Shown piece by piece: positions 45,353 through 56,212 of a stretch of 64,000 bases of DNA. Numbering within the stretch: position 1 is the first letter of the stretch; every line of letters begins with the position of its first letter. The DNA comes from Roseateles sp049532965 (GTDB lineage: Bacteria; Pseudomonadota; Gammaproteobacteria; Burkholderiales; Burkholderiaceae_C), in assembly GCF_049532965.1 (NCBI RefSeq), contig NZ_CP186694.1, positions 1,364,001 through 1,428,000 of the forward strand, read 5' to 3'. The translations under genes were made by a program, and so were the position numbers. The notes beneath the pieces were generated by a model. That model was not told the DNA's origin. It did not search any database and saw only the letters and a program-made list of their open reading frames with translations.

Positions 45353-46057
45353 TTATTCGACCCTCACCCAGTCGTAATACGCCGGTCCTCCGCCGCCGTT
45401 CCACTGTCCGACGAAGCCGATCGCATCGGGGCTGTTGTCGCCGCGCCAGTGGTTGAGCATCAGCCGCATCGGCGTGGACACCGAGATGATCTGGTGGCGG
45501 ATCGTCGTCTCGCTTCCCCGCGCATCGACGGTGAACCAGCGCACGAAGTTCTCGCGCCATTCGAAGCCCAGCGTCTGCCACCCGGTCGCGATCGGGTACT
45601 GCCGGTAGTTCTGTACCCCGCCCTTCCAGACGTTGGTGTGCAGCACCGTGCCGCCCTTGATCAACTCGATGTCGATCTCGAAATGGCTGGCCGTGCCCGC
45701 CGTGCCGGTGTAGAGGAAGAACGAGGTGTTGCCGCCGGCGAAGGTGCTGGCCTTCAGCCGCGTCGTGAACTTGCCGTAGGTGAAGCTCTGCCAGGTCCGG
45801 ATTTCGCCGCAGCGCCCGGTGCCCGCATTGACGTTCAGCACCATGCTGCCGCTGTCCTTCCAGACCTCGCTGTAGGCGAAGCCGCAGCCGAACGGCGCCC
45901 CGTTGTGCCAGGTCGCGGTCTCCCACGCCGATCCGGCCCCGCCGGTGCCATCGAAGTTGTCGAAGAAGCTGGCGGCGCGCGCAGCGGCGCCCGCCCCCAG
46001 TCCGATCGCGCCGATCAGCAGCGCGGCGCGCGACGCGCGCCTGAGGTCGAATGTCAT
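45353..46057 (-). CDS. GH16 endo-beta-glucanase, secreted
   Basis: 234 residues with a signal ending near AARA-AS. Compact GH16 jelly-roll with catalytic motif Glu127-Ile-Asp129-Ile-Glu131 (HFEIDIELI), YGKFTTRLKAS and C-terminal YYDWVRV. The EIDIE form and small size resemble lichenases (mixed-linkage beta-glucan); xyloglucan-active GH16 is an alternative. CAGGAG lies 7 nt before the ATG. It follows a TonB receptor gene on the same strand by 80 bp and so belongs with that module. Confidence 0.88.
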   Translation of the reverse strand: MTFDLRRASRAALLIGAIGLGAGAAARAASFFDNFDGTGGAGSAWETATWHNGAPFGCGFAYSEVWKDSGSMVLNVNAGTGRCGEIRTWQSFTYGKFTTRLKASTFAGGNTSFFLYTGTAGTASHFEIDIELIKGGTVLHTNVWKGGVQNYRQYPIATGWQTLGFEWRENFVRWFTVDARGSETTIRHQIISVSTPMRLMLNHWRGDNSPDAIGFVGQWNGGGGPAYYDWVRVE

Positions 46058-46137
46058 CGTGGTCTCCTGGTTTCTGCTCTTGGGAATGCGCGGAGCCCCC
46101 GCGCGGGAAATGGCGCGCCACGCGGGCGCGCCAATCT

Positions 46138-48867
46138 TTAGAAGTTCGCCCGCACGCGCAGGCCGTAGCTGCGCGCGTCGTTGAGGAAGCGGACGTTCAG
46201 GCTCGATCCCACCAGCGCCTTGGTCGACGCCTGCTCATTGGTGACATTGGTGGCGAAGGCCTCGATGCGGTAGCGGTCCAGCGTGTAGCCCAGCCCCAGG
46301 TTCAGCGTGGCGTAGCCCTTCTGCCGATCCGGGAAGCCGGCCGCGAGCGCGCTGGTGTGCGTGCCGTTGAGGCTGACCACGTCCAGCTCGTTGTACTGGG
46401 TGAGGTAGTAGGACGAGCGATAGCTGAGCAGCGCCTGCCAGTCCAGCTTGCCGGGCCCGAAGGCGATCGACTGTTGCAGCCGCGCGGAGAGGTTGACCTT
46501 GGATGCGAGCGGCAGCTGGTTGCCGCTCAGGTCGATCTGCGGCGCCTTGCCACCCTGTCCGTAATCGATCGCGCGCGCGTCGGCGACCACCGCGCTGCGG
46601 ATCCGCGTCTGCAGCAGGACGGCGTTCAGGTCGAGCGAGAAGCCGGCCGGCAGCGGCATGCGCAGCTCGCCTTCCAGGCCATAGAGGCGCGAGGCGCCGA
46701 TGTTGCGGCTCACCAGCGAATAACCGTTGCAGGTGTTGGGCGTGACCTGCGTGTTCAGCTTGATGCAGCTCAGGTCCTGGAAGACCTGGTTCTTGTAGTC
46801 GTAATAGAAGCCGGACAGGTTGACCACCGAGCGGCGCCCCATCAGCTCGATCACGTTGCGCGATCCGATCTCCAGCACGCTGAGCTTCTCGGGGCCGTAC
46901 ACCTCGGGGATGGGCGAGGTGGCGAAGGTGTCGTTGAAGCCGCCGGCCTTGTGCCCGGTGGAGAACTTGGCATAGACCATCGCGTCGCGACCCAGGTCGT
47001 GCTCGACGCCGACGCGGAAGTCGTTGTACTTCGCGCTGCTGGAGCCGTACTGCTGCGTCGGCAGGTCCCAGGAGTTGACGTACGAGAAGCCGCCGTTGGT
47101 CGTGGCGGGATTGGTCCGGGGGCACGAGAGCCGCCCGTTGCCATTGACGTCGGGCCGGTCGATGCACGCGCCGTTGGGGTTGGTCCCGTCGGCGATCGGT
47201 CCGAGCTGCTGGCCCACCAGGTCGCGGTTGCCGGCCCGCAGGAAGGATTGGAGGATGAAGCGCGCGCGGTCCGCGTCCGTCGTCACCTGGCTCATGTCGA
47301 AGTTGGGCCGGGCCAGCAGCGCGGGCTGGAACCCGTCGGTGCCCCAGCGCGTCGCATAGCAGCAGTCGTAGTTCTCGCCGCCGAGCACCACGCCCAGGTT
47401 GCCGCCGATGCCGAAGCGCGACTTGCTTTCCTGCGTCCGGCGGAAGCCGGCCAGCGCACGCCATTGCGGCGTCACCTTGTAGGTGGCGTCGAGGTAGGCG
47501 GCGGTCGACTTGCCGCGCACGTCGGGCATCGTGAACTCGCTGCCCCAGTAGCAGCAGCCCGCGTCCGCCAGCGACAGGTAGCCCACCGCCTGCTTCTCCT
47601 TGAAGTGGAAGACGCCGGTGGTCCACTGCAGCGGTTGCTGGCTGTCGTTGGAGCGCAGCACCAGTTCGTACACGTTGCTCTTGGAGAGCGTCTGCCAGTA
47701 CTGGGTCGAGTAGTTGTCGTAGTTGACCGCCGACAGGTCGCGGCCCGCCCAGTCGATGCCGTCCGACTGGCCGTTGCGCTGCCAGAAATCCACGGAGCGG
47801 CGGCTGGCGTTGAACTCGGCGCTGACCGGGCCGAAGTCGGCTTCGACCTTGCCCAGCAGGCCCCACAGGTCGTTGCGCATGTCGCCTTGCGCGCCGCGAT
47901 ACACCACACGCCGCAGGTCCAGATCTTCAGGGCGCTGGCCGCTGGCGGTCACCGCACTGAAGATGTTGGCGCCGGGGTAGCCGGTCCCCTGCTCACGGCC
48001 GGTGTCGGCGACCAGGCTGACGCGCACGGTCTCCGTCGGTTCCCAGCGCGCGGACAGGCGCAGCGCGCGGTTGTTCTCCTGGCCCGCCGGCTTGAGCTGG
48101 CTGGCAACGGGATCGGTGGAGACGTTGCTGAAGCCGTAGTCCTTCGTGCTCTGGTAGCCAGCGATGCGGAGCGCGGCCTGCGAGCCGATCGGCACGTTCA
48201 CCGCCGCTTCGGCGCCGTGGCCGCTGCGGTTGGAGACCTCGCCCTGCGCGTAGCCGGAGAACTCGTTCAGGCGCGGCTGCGCGGTGATGATGTTGAGCGT
48301 GCCGGCCAGCGCGTTGCGGCCGTACAGCGTGCCCTGCGGGCCCTTGTTCACCTCGACCCGCTCCAGGTCATAGAACATCAGGCCCAGGCCGCGCGGGCGC
48401 GGAATGTAGACACCATTCAGGTGCGGTGCCGCGCCGGGGTCGCCGAGCTCGGTGTTGTTGGCCGAGCCGACGCCACGGATGAAGATCTCGACGTTCCCTT
48501 CCTGGTTGGCGATGCTCAGCCCGGGCACGGCGTTCTGAAGCTGGCGGACCTCGGTGATGCCGTCCTTGCGCAGCTGGTCGCCGCTGACCGACTGCACCAC
48601 GCCCGACACTTTCTGGGCGGTTTCCAGCCGGCGGTTGGACGTGACGGTGACGGTCTCCAGGCGGCCGGATTCGGCCGTCGCCGGCTTCTCCGCGGCGGCG
48701 GGTGGCTCGTTGGCCGGCGCCGATGCGGGCGGCGACGTGGGCGGCGTCTGCGCCAGCGCGGGGGCGTGGCATACCGCCAGCACGGCGGCCATCACCAGCG
48801 GGATGGCGAAGGGATGGGCCGGCGTCGATGCGGAAACCGGCTGGCGGGGGGCTTGTCTCGTTGTCAT
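46138..48867 (-). CDS. TonB-dependent receptor (second)
   Basis: 909 residues, outer membrane. A signal peptide ends near APALA-QT. A Pro/Ala-rich linker precedes TonB box-like LETVTVTS. The plug has VPGLSIANQEGNVEIFIRG and VNKGPQGTLYGRNALAGTLNI, and the barrel ends LRVRANF. Unlike the receptor at 32713 it is closer to the short siderophore/oligosaccharide-type receptors. It sits between a sugar ABC/GH1 operon and GH16, so beta-gluco-oligosaccharides are the probable cargo. GAGG lies 6 nt before the ATG. Confidence 0.9.
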   Translation of the reverse strand: MTTRQAPRQPVSASTPAHPFAIPLVMAAVLAVCHAPALAQTPPTSPPASAPANEPPAAAEKPATAESGRLETVTVTSNRRLETAQKVSGVVQSVSGDQLRKDGITEVRQLQNAVPGLSIANQEGNVEIFIRGVGSANNTELGDPGAAPHLNGVYIPRPRGLGLMFYDLERVEVNKGPQGTLYGRNALAGTLNIITAQPRLNEFSGYAQGEVSNRSGHGAEAAVNVPIGSQAALRIAGYQSTKDYGFSNVSTDPVASQLKPAGQENNRALRLSARWEPTETVRVSLVADTGREQGTGYPGANIFSAVTASGQRPEDLDLRRVVYRGAQGDMRNDLWGLLGKVEADFGPVSAEFNASRRSVDFWQRNGQSDGIDWAGRDLSAVNYDNYSTQYWQTLSKSNVYELVLRSNDSQQPLQWTTGVFHFKEKQAVGYLSLADAGCCYWGSEFTMPDVRGKSTAAYLDATYKVTPQWRALAGFRRTQESKSRFGIGGNLGVVLGGENYDCCYATRWGTDGFQPALLARPNFDMSQVTTDADRARFILQSFLRAGNRDLVGQQLGPIADGTNPNGACIDRPDVNGNGRLSCPRTNPATTNGGFSYVNSWDLPTQQYGSSSAKYNDFRVGVEHDLGRDAMVYAKFSTGHKAGGFNDTFATSPIPEVYGPEKLSVLEIGSRNVIELMGRRSVVNLSGFYYDYKNQVFQDLSCIKLNTQVTPNTCNGYSLVSRNIGASRLYGLEGELRMPLPAGFSLDLNAVLLQTRIRSAVVADARAIDYGQGGKAPQIDLSGNQLPLASKVNLSARLQQSIAFGPGKLDWQALLSYRSSYYLTQYNELDVVSLNGTHTSALAAGFPDRQKGYATLNLGLGYTLDRYRIEAFATNVTNEQASTKALVGSSLNVRFLNDARSYGLRVRANF

Positions 48868-48963
48868 TGTTGTCCTCGGCGGGATCAGGAGTGGCGGATC
48901 AGCGCGGGCAGGAGGCCGTTGGCGCTGCGGGGGACTGCGGTCACGGGAAGCATCGGGCGGCGG

Positions 48964-50047
<1,084 letters not shown>

Positions 50048-50055
<8 letters not shown>

Positions 50056-51481
50056 GGACCAGCTCCCGCGCCGCGGCCTCGTGGCCCCGGCGCGCGTCGG
50101 CGATCGTGGCGCTGTACCAGTGGGCGCTGTCCTTCAGCGTGCGCTGTTGCGTCGCGTAGTCGACATGCACGAGGCCGAAGCGCTTGGCATACCCCGAGTC
50201 CCACTCGTAGTTGTCCATCAGGCTCCAGTAGAAATAGCCGCGGACGTCCACGCCAGCGGCCCTGGCCTCGGCCAGCGCTTCGAGGTGGCGCCGCACGTAG
50301 TCGATGCGCGCGCCATCGGCCACGCGGCCCTGGTCCAGGACATCGGCGTTGGCCATGCCGTTCTCGGTGATGAAGATCGGCGGCAGGCCGGCGTACTGCG
50401 ACTTCAGGCCGACGAGCAGCTCGCGCAGCCCGTCGGGATGGATCTCCCATCCCATGTCGGTGGCGCCCAGCGCCATCGGCGGCGGGACGGGCGGCTCGTC
50501 GCGGCTGGCCCAGATGCGGGCGTAGTAGTTGACGCCGAGGAAGTCCAGCGGCGCCTGGATCAGGGCCATGTCGCCGTCGCGGACCTCGGGGTAATGGTCG
50601 ATGCCGGGATCCTGCGGATAGCGGCCGAGGAACAGCGGGTCCATGTACCAGCGCACGAAGCGCGCGTACTCCGTGGCGGCGGCAGCCTGGTCGGCCGCGC
50701 TGGCGGTCGCGGCGGTGACGCTGGACTGGTTCAGCACGATGCCCAGCGGACAGGCCGCGCCGCTGGCGCGCATGGCGCTCATGGCCAGCCCGTGCGACAG
50801 CAGCAGGTGGTGCGACACCTGTGCCGCCAGGCGCGGGTCCTTGTCGCCCGGCGCAAACTTGCCGATCTCATGACCGAGGACCGCGGTGCACCAGGGCTCG
50901 TTGTGCGTCGCCAGCGACGCGAGCCGGTCGCCGAGGCGGCGCGCGATCGCGTCCGCATAGGTGGCGAAGTGGAAGGCGGTGTCCCGGTTGCCCCACCCTC
51001 CCCGGTCCTGCAGCGCCTGCGGCAGGTCCCAGTGGTACAGCGTGGCGTGCGGGGCGATGCCGCGCTCCAGCAGCGCGTCGACCAGGCGGTCGTAGAACGC
51101 CAGCCCCTTCGCGTTGAAGGCGCCCTGCCCCGACGGCTGCACGCGCGGCCAGGCGATGGAGAAGCGATAGGCGTCCACGCCGAGGCCGGCAATCATGGCG
51201 ACGTCGTCGGCCCATCGGCGGTAGTGGTCGCACGCGACGGCCCCGCTCTCGCCGTTGACGGTGCGGCCCGGCTGGCTGGCGAAGGTGTCCCAGATCGAGG
51301 GACCGCGGCCGTCGACGTCGACGGCGCCTTCGATCTGGTAGGCGCTGGTCGCGACGCCCCAGGTGAAGCCGTGGCCCAGCGACCGCAGCGCGGCGGGCGA
51401 GAGCCGGTCGGCGGGCGATCCGGGTGTGGAAGAAGCAGGCGATGCGATCGAAGGCGCGGACATGGCGGACGTGGTGGTCAT
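50048..51481 (-). CDS. GH1 beta-glucosidase, cytoplasmic
   Basis: 477 residues, no signal peptide; a Ser/Ala/Pro tail precedes FTWGVATSAYQIEGA. Acid/base Glu195 in ATHNEPWC, nucleophile Glu373 in FITENG, and YRFSIAWPR and YFYWSLMDNYEW are intact. It hydrolyses imported cello- or other beta-gluco-oligosaccharides to glucose. Its place within the ABC importer operon, between the permease and ATPase genes, matches import followed by intracellular cleavage. Start may lie further inside (MSAPSIA). Confidence 0.93.
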
Positions 51482-51523
51482 GAGGATCGGGAAGCGGTTG
51501 AAACGACAGGGGATCCCGGCGCG

Positions 51524-52408
51524 CTACTTGACCGCGCCGGCCGTCAGGCCGTCGATCAGGCGCCGGGAGGCGATCACGAAGAGGAGGAGCAGCGGCAGCA
51601 CGGCGATGGCCGCACCGGCGCACAGCGCGCCCCACGGCGTCTGCCCGCTGCCCTGGAGGGCGCGCAGCGCGAGCGGCACGGTGTAGAGGTCCATGTCGCG
51701 GATCACCACGAGCGGCCCCATGAAGTTGTTCCAGGAGCCGATGAAGGTGATCAGCCCGAGCGTGCCCAGCGCGGGCAAGGTCAGCGGCAGCACGATGCGC
51801 CAGAAGATGCCGAACTCGCCGCAGCCATCGAGTCGCGCGGCGTCGACCAGCTCGCGAGGCACGGTGCTGCCGATGTACTGGCGCATCATGAAGATGCCCA
51901 GCGCGCCACAGGCGCCCGGCACGATCAGCGCCTTGTGCTCGTTGAGCCAGCCCAGCCAGGCCATCGTCAGCACGGTGGGCACCATGCCCAGGAAGGCGGG
52001 CAGCAGCATCGTCGCCAGCACGATCGCGAACAGGCGGTCGCGTCCCGCAAAGTCCAGCAGCGCGAAGGCGTGCCCCGCGAGCGAGCACAGCAGCAGGTTG
52101 AGCGCCGTCACCGCCGCGGCGACGTAGAAGCTCCAGCCCAGGTTGCGCCAGAAGAAAGGCAGCCGGTCGAGCAGCAGCGCAAGGTTGTCGCTCAACGCGT
52201 CGCCGAACCACAGCGGCGGCGGCACCGAGAGGATGTCCGCGTTGGTGTGGGTCGCGAAGACCATCATCAGGTAGAACGGCGCGAACATCAGCACGGCGCC
52301 GGCGAGCACGACGGCATGGCCGATCACGCGCGCCGCGGGCCATCGGCGCAGGGGAGCGGATCGCGCGGGCCGGTCGGGCTCGACGCGGGCGGGAAGCAGG
52401 GTCGACAT
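51524..52408 (-). CDS. sugar ABC transporter permease, MalG type
   Basis: 294 residues with six predicted membrane helices. The cytoplasmic EAA loop is ELVDAARLDGCGEFGIFWRIVLPL, and the C-terminus resembles other CUT1 permeases (RRLIDGLTAGAVK). It forms the membrane channel with the MalF-type permease encoded just upstream. AAGGATCCTC lies before the ATG. 42 bp before the GH1 gene in the transcriptional order. Confidence 0.93.
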   Translation of the reverse strand: MSTLLPARVEPDRPARSAPLRRWPAARVIGHAVVLAGAVLMFAPFYLMMVFATHTNADILSVPPPLWFGDALSDNLALLLDRLPFFWRNLGWSFYVAAAVTALNLLLCSLAGHAFALLDFAGRDRLFAIVLATMLLPAFLGMVPTVLTMAWLGWLNEHKALIVPGACGALGIFMMRQYIGSTVPRELVDAARLDGCGEFGIFWRIVLPLTLPALGTLGLITFIGSWNNFMGPLVVIRDMDLYTVPLALRALQGSGQTPWGALCAGAAIAVLPLLLLFVIASRRLIDGLTAGAVK

Positions 52409-52424
52409 CGGAGGATCCTTGGCG

Positions 52425-53387
52425 TCAGCGCTGACGGCCGAGCAGTCGGTTGTTGAGCCAGGTGGCGGCGGCGATCAGCAGGAAGAGCAGCCACGCGATC
52501 GCGGAGGCGGTGCCGAAGTCGCCATCGGTGAACGCGACCGTGTACAGGTGCATCGCCACCGTCTTGCCGGCCTGGCCGGAGCCGCCGGTGCCGCTGGTGA
52601 GGATGAAAGGCTCCTCGAACAGCTGGAGGCTGCCGATGATCGCGAGCGTCACCGCGAAGAACACCATCGGCCGCAGCTGGGGCAGCACGATGTGCAGGAA
52701 GGTCTGGCGCTCGCTGACACCGTCGACCCGCGCCGCCTCGAACAGGTCGCGCGGCAGCGTCTGGATGGCCGAGAGGTAAAGCACCGTGTTCCATCCGACG
52801 TAGCGCCAGAACACGACGATCGCGATCATCCAGCGCGTGTTCTCCGCCTGGTCCCAGTCGATCGGGCTCGCCGGGAACAGCGCGCCGAGCAGCGGCAGCT
52901 CATGGAGCGCGCGCAGCGCTGCGTTGATCGCGCCGAAGTCCTTCGAGAACAGCGCCGAGAAGACCAGCGACACCGCCACGGTCGACGTGATGAAGGGCAG
53001 GAAATAGAGCCCCACCACACCGTTGCGCCAGCGGCGGAATGCCGTGTGCAGGTAGTAGGCGAGCGGCAGCGCCACCAGGTGCTGGGGCACGCAGCCGGCC
53101 AGCGCCAGCCACAGCGTGTTGAAGAGCGAAGCGCGCAAGCCGTCGTCGCGCGTCAGCGCATAGACGTAGTTCTCAAGGCCGACCCATTGCATCGCGCCCA
53201 GGCCGGCCGCCGCGTCCCAGCTGTGCAGGGACAGGACGATGGAGAACAGCAGCGGGAACAGCCCGAACCCCGCGAACAGGATGAAGAACGGACTGATGAA
53301 GAGGTAAGGCATCCAGCGTCGCGGCAAGCGCAGCCGGGCCGGCCAGGAGATGCGAAGGCTCGTGCGAGGGCTCATGCGAGGTTCCAT
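52425..53387 (-). CDS. sugar ABC transporter permease, MalF/LacF type
   Basis: 320 residues with six membrane helices. First helix WMPYLFISPFFILFAGFGLFP and EAA loop DLFEAARVDGVSERQTFLHIVLPQL are typical of CUT1 permeases. Pairs with the MalG-type permease 16 bp downstream. ATG 53375 (MSPRTS) is an alternative start. Confidence 0.93.
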   Translation of the reverse strand: MEPRMSPRTSLRISWPARLRLPRRWMPYLFISPFFILFAGFGLFPLLFSIVLSLHSWDAAAGLGAMQWVGLENYVYALTRDDGLRASLFNTLWLALAGCVPQHLVALPLAYYLHTAFRRWRNGVVGLYFLPFITSTVAVSLVFSALFSKDFGAINAALRALHELPLLGALFPASPIDWDQAENTRWMIAIVVFWRYVGWNTVLYLSAIQTLPRDLFEAARVDGVSERQTFLHIVLPQLRPMVFFAVTLAIIGSLQLFEEPFILTSGTGGSGQAGKTVAMHLYTVAFTDGDFGTASAIAWLLFLLIAAATWLNNRLLGRQR

Positions 53388-53413
53388 CGGAATGGGCGGG
53401 AGGCGGAGGACGT

Positions 53414-54670
53414 TCAGGCGCGGCGGCGCACGCGGCGCTCGACCTTGGCCTGCGCATCGGCCAGCGCCTGGTCGATGCCCTTGCGGCGCAACAGCACCTG
53501 GTCGAGCTCGGCGCGCACCACCTCGTCGGCGACGGCGTCATAGCGGTCGATCGCCAGTGCCGGGATCCGGCGGACGGCATCGCGCCACTGCAGCCGCGCC
53601 GGTTGTCCGCCGAGGAAGTCGATCGATTCGGACAGGAAGCCGTCGTCCTGCGCGGACAGCAGCACCGGGAACGCATCGAGCGAGCGGAAGGCGGCCAGTT
53701 GCTGGGCGCGGTCCAGCGCGAGCAGCTGGAGCAGCTCCCACGCCAGGGCCTTCTGTTGCGAGTGCACGGGGATGGCATAGAAGGATCCGCCCCAGGCCGC
53801 CGCCACGCCCTCCGGCAGCGGCGCGGAGCGCCACCGTCCGGACGTGCCGGGAGCGATCCAGTGCTTCATGTGTCCGCCCAGCCAGCAGCCCATCATCTGC
53901 GACGCGATGGCAGCGCGGCGGAACCCTTCCGACCATTCGTTGCTCCACGCGCGGACCCCGGCATCGATGCCGGCGTCCCGCGCCCGCAAGGCCAGCGCGA
54001 AGGCGCTCCTGAAGCGCGCGGACTGCACCTGGCAGCGCCCCGCGGCATCGAAGAACACCCCTTCCCCATCGGCGAGGCCGGCCCGGATGCGGATGTCCTT
54101 CAGGTCCTGGGCGTGCGCGACCAGATAGGCACCGGTGCGGGCCTTGAGGCGGCGGCCGGTGTCGACGAAGCCTTCCCAACTGCCGGTGAGATCGGTTTCG
54201 CGGAGACCGGCGCGCTCCGCCAGGTCGGTGCGATAGAACAAGGCGCCCGGCCCGGTATCGACCGGCAAGGCCTTGATCTCGCCTCGCCGGTTGACCCCGG
54301 CCCGCCAGGCATGCCGGGCGAAGCGCGACTCGAAGGTCTGCGCCCGGTAAGGCGGCCGGGACAGGTCTTCCAGCCCCGCGGAGTCCACGAACTTGCCCAT
54401 GAAATCCATATCAAGGGCAATCAGGTCCGGCAGCGCGGCACCGGCGGCGAGCGCCGTCGTCATGGCGGTGTGATGGTCCTTGTGCGCCAGCGTCACCACA
54501 TTCACCTGGACTTGTGGATGCCGGCGCGCGAAGGCCGGCAGGGCCAGTTTCAGCGCCCGGTCGAGGTCCGGATAGCTCGCGACGGTGATTCTGGCCGGCG
54601 TGGCGCTGGCGCCGCCTGCGACGGCGCAGGACAGCAGCATCAAGGCATCTCGGCGCCTGAGCGATCTCAT
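53414..54670 (-). CDS. extracellular sugar-binding protein of CUT1 ABC transporter
   Basis: 418 residues with an N-terminal RRRDALMLLSCAVAGGASA signal that could use Tat or Sec. Family 1 solute-binding fold: ITVASYPDLDRALKLALPAF, DLIALDMDFMGKFVD, ALPVDTGPGALFYRTDL and WGGSFYAIPVHSQQK. Probably binds beta-gluco-oligosaccharides, inferred from the GH1 gene in the operon. It is the first gene of the minus-strand module. AGGAAG precedes the ATG. Confidence 0.9.
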   Translation of the reverse strand: MRSLRRRDALMLLSCAVAGGASATPARITVASYPDLDRALKLALPAFARRHPQVQVNVVTLAHKDHHTAMTTALAAGAALPDLIALDMDFMGKFVDSAGLEDLSRPPYRAQTFESRFARHAWRAGVNRRGEIKALPVDTGPGALFYRTDLAERAGLRETDLTGSWEGFVDTGRRLKARTGAYLVAHAQDLKDIRIRAGLADGEGVFFDAAGRCQVQSARFRSAFALALRARDAGIDAGVRAWSNEWSEGFRRAAIASQMMGCWLGGHMKHWIAPGTSGRWRSAPLPEGVAAAWGGSFYAIPVHSQQKALAWELLQLLALDRAQQLAAFRSLDAFPVLLSAQDDGFLSESIDFLGGQPARLQWRDAVRRIPALAIDRYDAVADEVVRAELDQVLLRRKGIDQALADAQAKVERRVRRRA

Positions 54671-54767
54671 GGTTCTTCCTGTTGTGGACGTTCCGGTCCC
54701 CGGAACGCAGCCCTGTCTCGTAGGCTTGAAATCGAATTCATGAAGTCTGCCCGTCGTGCAGTTGCGT

Positions 54768-54781
54768 TGTCAACGTTGTCA
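54768..54781. promoter_or_regulatory. LacI-type palindromic operator between divergent ABC and LacI genes
   Basis: TGTCAACGTTGTCA, 13 of 14 positions of the perfect palindrome TGACAACGTTGTCA with central CG. It is located 98 bp from the binding-protein start and 140 bp from the LacI start. Likely bound by the adjacent LacI-family protein, with a matching copy at 32573. Confidence 0.55.
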
Positions 54782-54907
54782 GAGCACGAAAGTTTCAAGT
54801 CGAGGGAAGTCCCCTAGGTCCCTGTGGCCCTCACCGGTCGGTCCAACTACGAAATCGTTATCATGAGGGCTTCCGTTCCTTCGACGGCCCTCGTGCCGCG
54901 ACGCTTC

Positions 54908-55960
54908 ATGGATTCGAGCCCTTCCCTTCGCCGCGCGACCTCCAGGTCCGAACCCGCCACGGTGCAGGACGTGGCCCGGCTGGCCGGCGTGTCACCCGCC
55001 ACGGTGTCGCGCATCCTCACGGGATCGGCCCGCGTGGCCGAGGACAAGCGGCGCGCCGTGGAGGCCGCGATCCAGAAGTTGAAGTTCCGACCCAACCTGT
55101 CCGCACGGGGCCTGCGCAGTGGCTCGACGCACACCATCGGCGTCCTGACGCAGGAACTCGAGAGCCCCTACTTCGCCAACGCGGTCAAGGGTGTCGACGA
55201 GGGGCTGACCGGCAGCGGCTACACGCCGATCGTCGTGCCGGGCCACTGGAATCCTGACGAGGAGTCCGAGCGCGTGGCGCTGCTGACGGCGCGCAAGGTG
55301 GATGCGCTGATCGTGCTGGGCGGTCGATTGAGCGAGGGCAGGCTCGCGGAACTGGCGCAGCAACTGCCGGTGGCGATCATCGGCAGGCGCACCGAGGCCG
55401 CGGGGGTGTTCTCGTTCTATCAGGACCAGGTCGAAGGGGCGCGGCTCGCGACCGAGCACCTGATCGGCCTGGGTCATCGGCGCATCGCCCACATCGCGGG
55501 CCCGTCATCGCAGGTCGACGGCCAGGAGCGCAAGGAGGGCTTCATGCTGGCCCACCGCCAGGCCGGGCTCAGCGTCGATCCGGCGTTGATCGTCGAAGGC
55601 GATTTCATGGAGAGCGGGGGCATCGCGGCGATGGAAGCACTCCTGTCCGCCGGGCATGAGTTCAGCGCGGTCTTCTGCGCCAACGACCAGTCGCTGTGGG
55701 GGGCGAAGCTGGTGCTGCACCGGCGCGGGCTGCGGGTGCCCGAGGACTTCTCGCTGGTCGGCTTCGACGACCTGCCGCAGTCGAAGTACATGACGCCGCC
55801 GGTCACCGCGGTGCGCCAGCACACCTTCGCGATGGGCCAGGCGGCGGCCTGGGCCCTGTTGCACGCGCTGGGTCGCGAGAGCGTCGAGCCGGCACCGATC
55901 GTGCCGGCGATCCAGCTCGAGGTGCGCGAGACGACGGGACGTTGGCATCGCTCCGCTTGA
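54908..55960 (+). CDS. LacI-family regulator of the beta-glucan/oligosaccharide ABC module
   Basis: 350 residues from ATG 54908. HTH TVQDVARLAGVSPATVSRIL, hinge FRPNLSARGLRSG, then the effector-binding fold (IGVLTQELESPYFANAV, GHRRIAHIAGP, GFDDLPQSKYMTPPVTAV). ATG 54863 and GTG 54824 are possible longer starts; none has a clear ribosome-binding site. It is divergent from the sugar ABC operon with a LacI-type palindrome between them, so it likely represses that operon and is relieved by an imported glucoside. Confidence 0.9.
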   Translation: MDSSPSLRRATSRSEPATVQDVARLAGVSPATVSRILTGSARVAEDKRRAVEAAIQKLKFRPNLSARGLRSGSTHTIGVLTQELESPYFANAVKGVDEGLTGSGYTPIVVPGHWNPDEESERVALLTARKVDALIVLGGRLSEGRLAELAQQLPVAIIGRRTEAAGVFSFYQDQVEGARLATEHLIGLGHRRIAHIAGPSSQVDGQERKEGFMLAHRQAGLSVDPALIVEGDFMESGGIAAMEALLSAGHEFSAVFCANDQSLWGAKLVLHRRGLRVPEDFSLVGFDDLPQSKYMTPPVTAVRQHTFAMGQAAAWALLHALGRESVEPAPIVPAIQLEVRETTGRWHRSA

Positions 55961-56081
55961 ACGGGACGCGTGTGTGCGGGGGCTGCCCCCGCCGGTCTGA
56001 AGGAATTCCACGCTCCACGGCATAGGTCTGGCCCGCCGCGTTATAGGACTCGTCGTCCTCACCCTGGAACAGGGTATTTAC

Positions 56082-56122
56082 CGGTCTGACCAAATTAACA
56101 CCGTGGCACAGTGGTAAGACCA
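56082..56122. promoter_or_regulatory. paired FadR/GntR-type operators before the halogenase-GH2 operon
   Basis: CGGTCTGACCA at 56082-56092 and TGGTAAGACCA at 56112-56122; starts exactly 30 bp apart, as at the two other paired sites. The pair ends 90 bp before the halogenase-like gene. Surrounding sequence (TATTTA, AAATTAACA) is unusually AT-rich for this window, as expected of a promoter. Confidence 0.7.
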
Positions 56123-56212
56123 ACAAAGCTTGCGATGGTCGGCCCACCCGCGCCGCACGCCGGCTCGCATCGCGAGGGCCAGTTCCCGCGCGATGACAAA
56201 GAGGAGACGACC

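Noticed and set aside
48861..48874. TTGTCTCGTTGTCA at the second TonB receptor start, similar to the LacI-type palindrome
   Set aside because: One base is missing in the centre, breaking the symmetry, and the sequence is accounted for by the start codon and first codons (MTTRQ).
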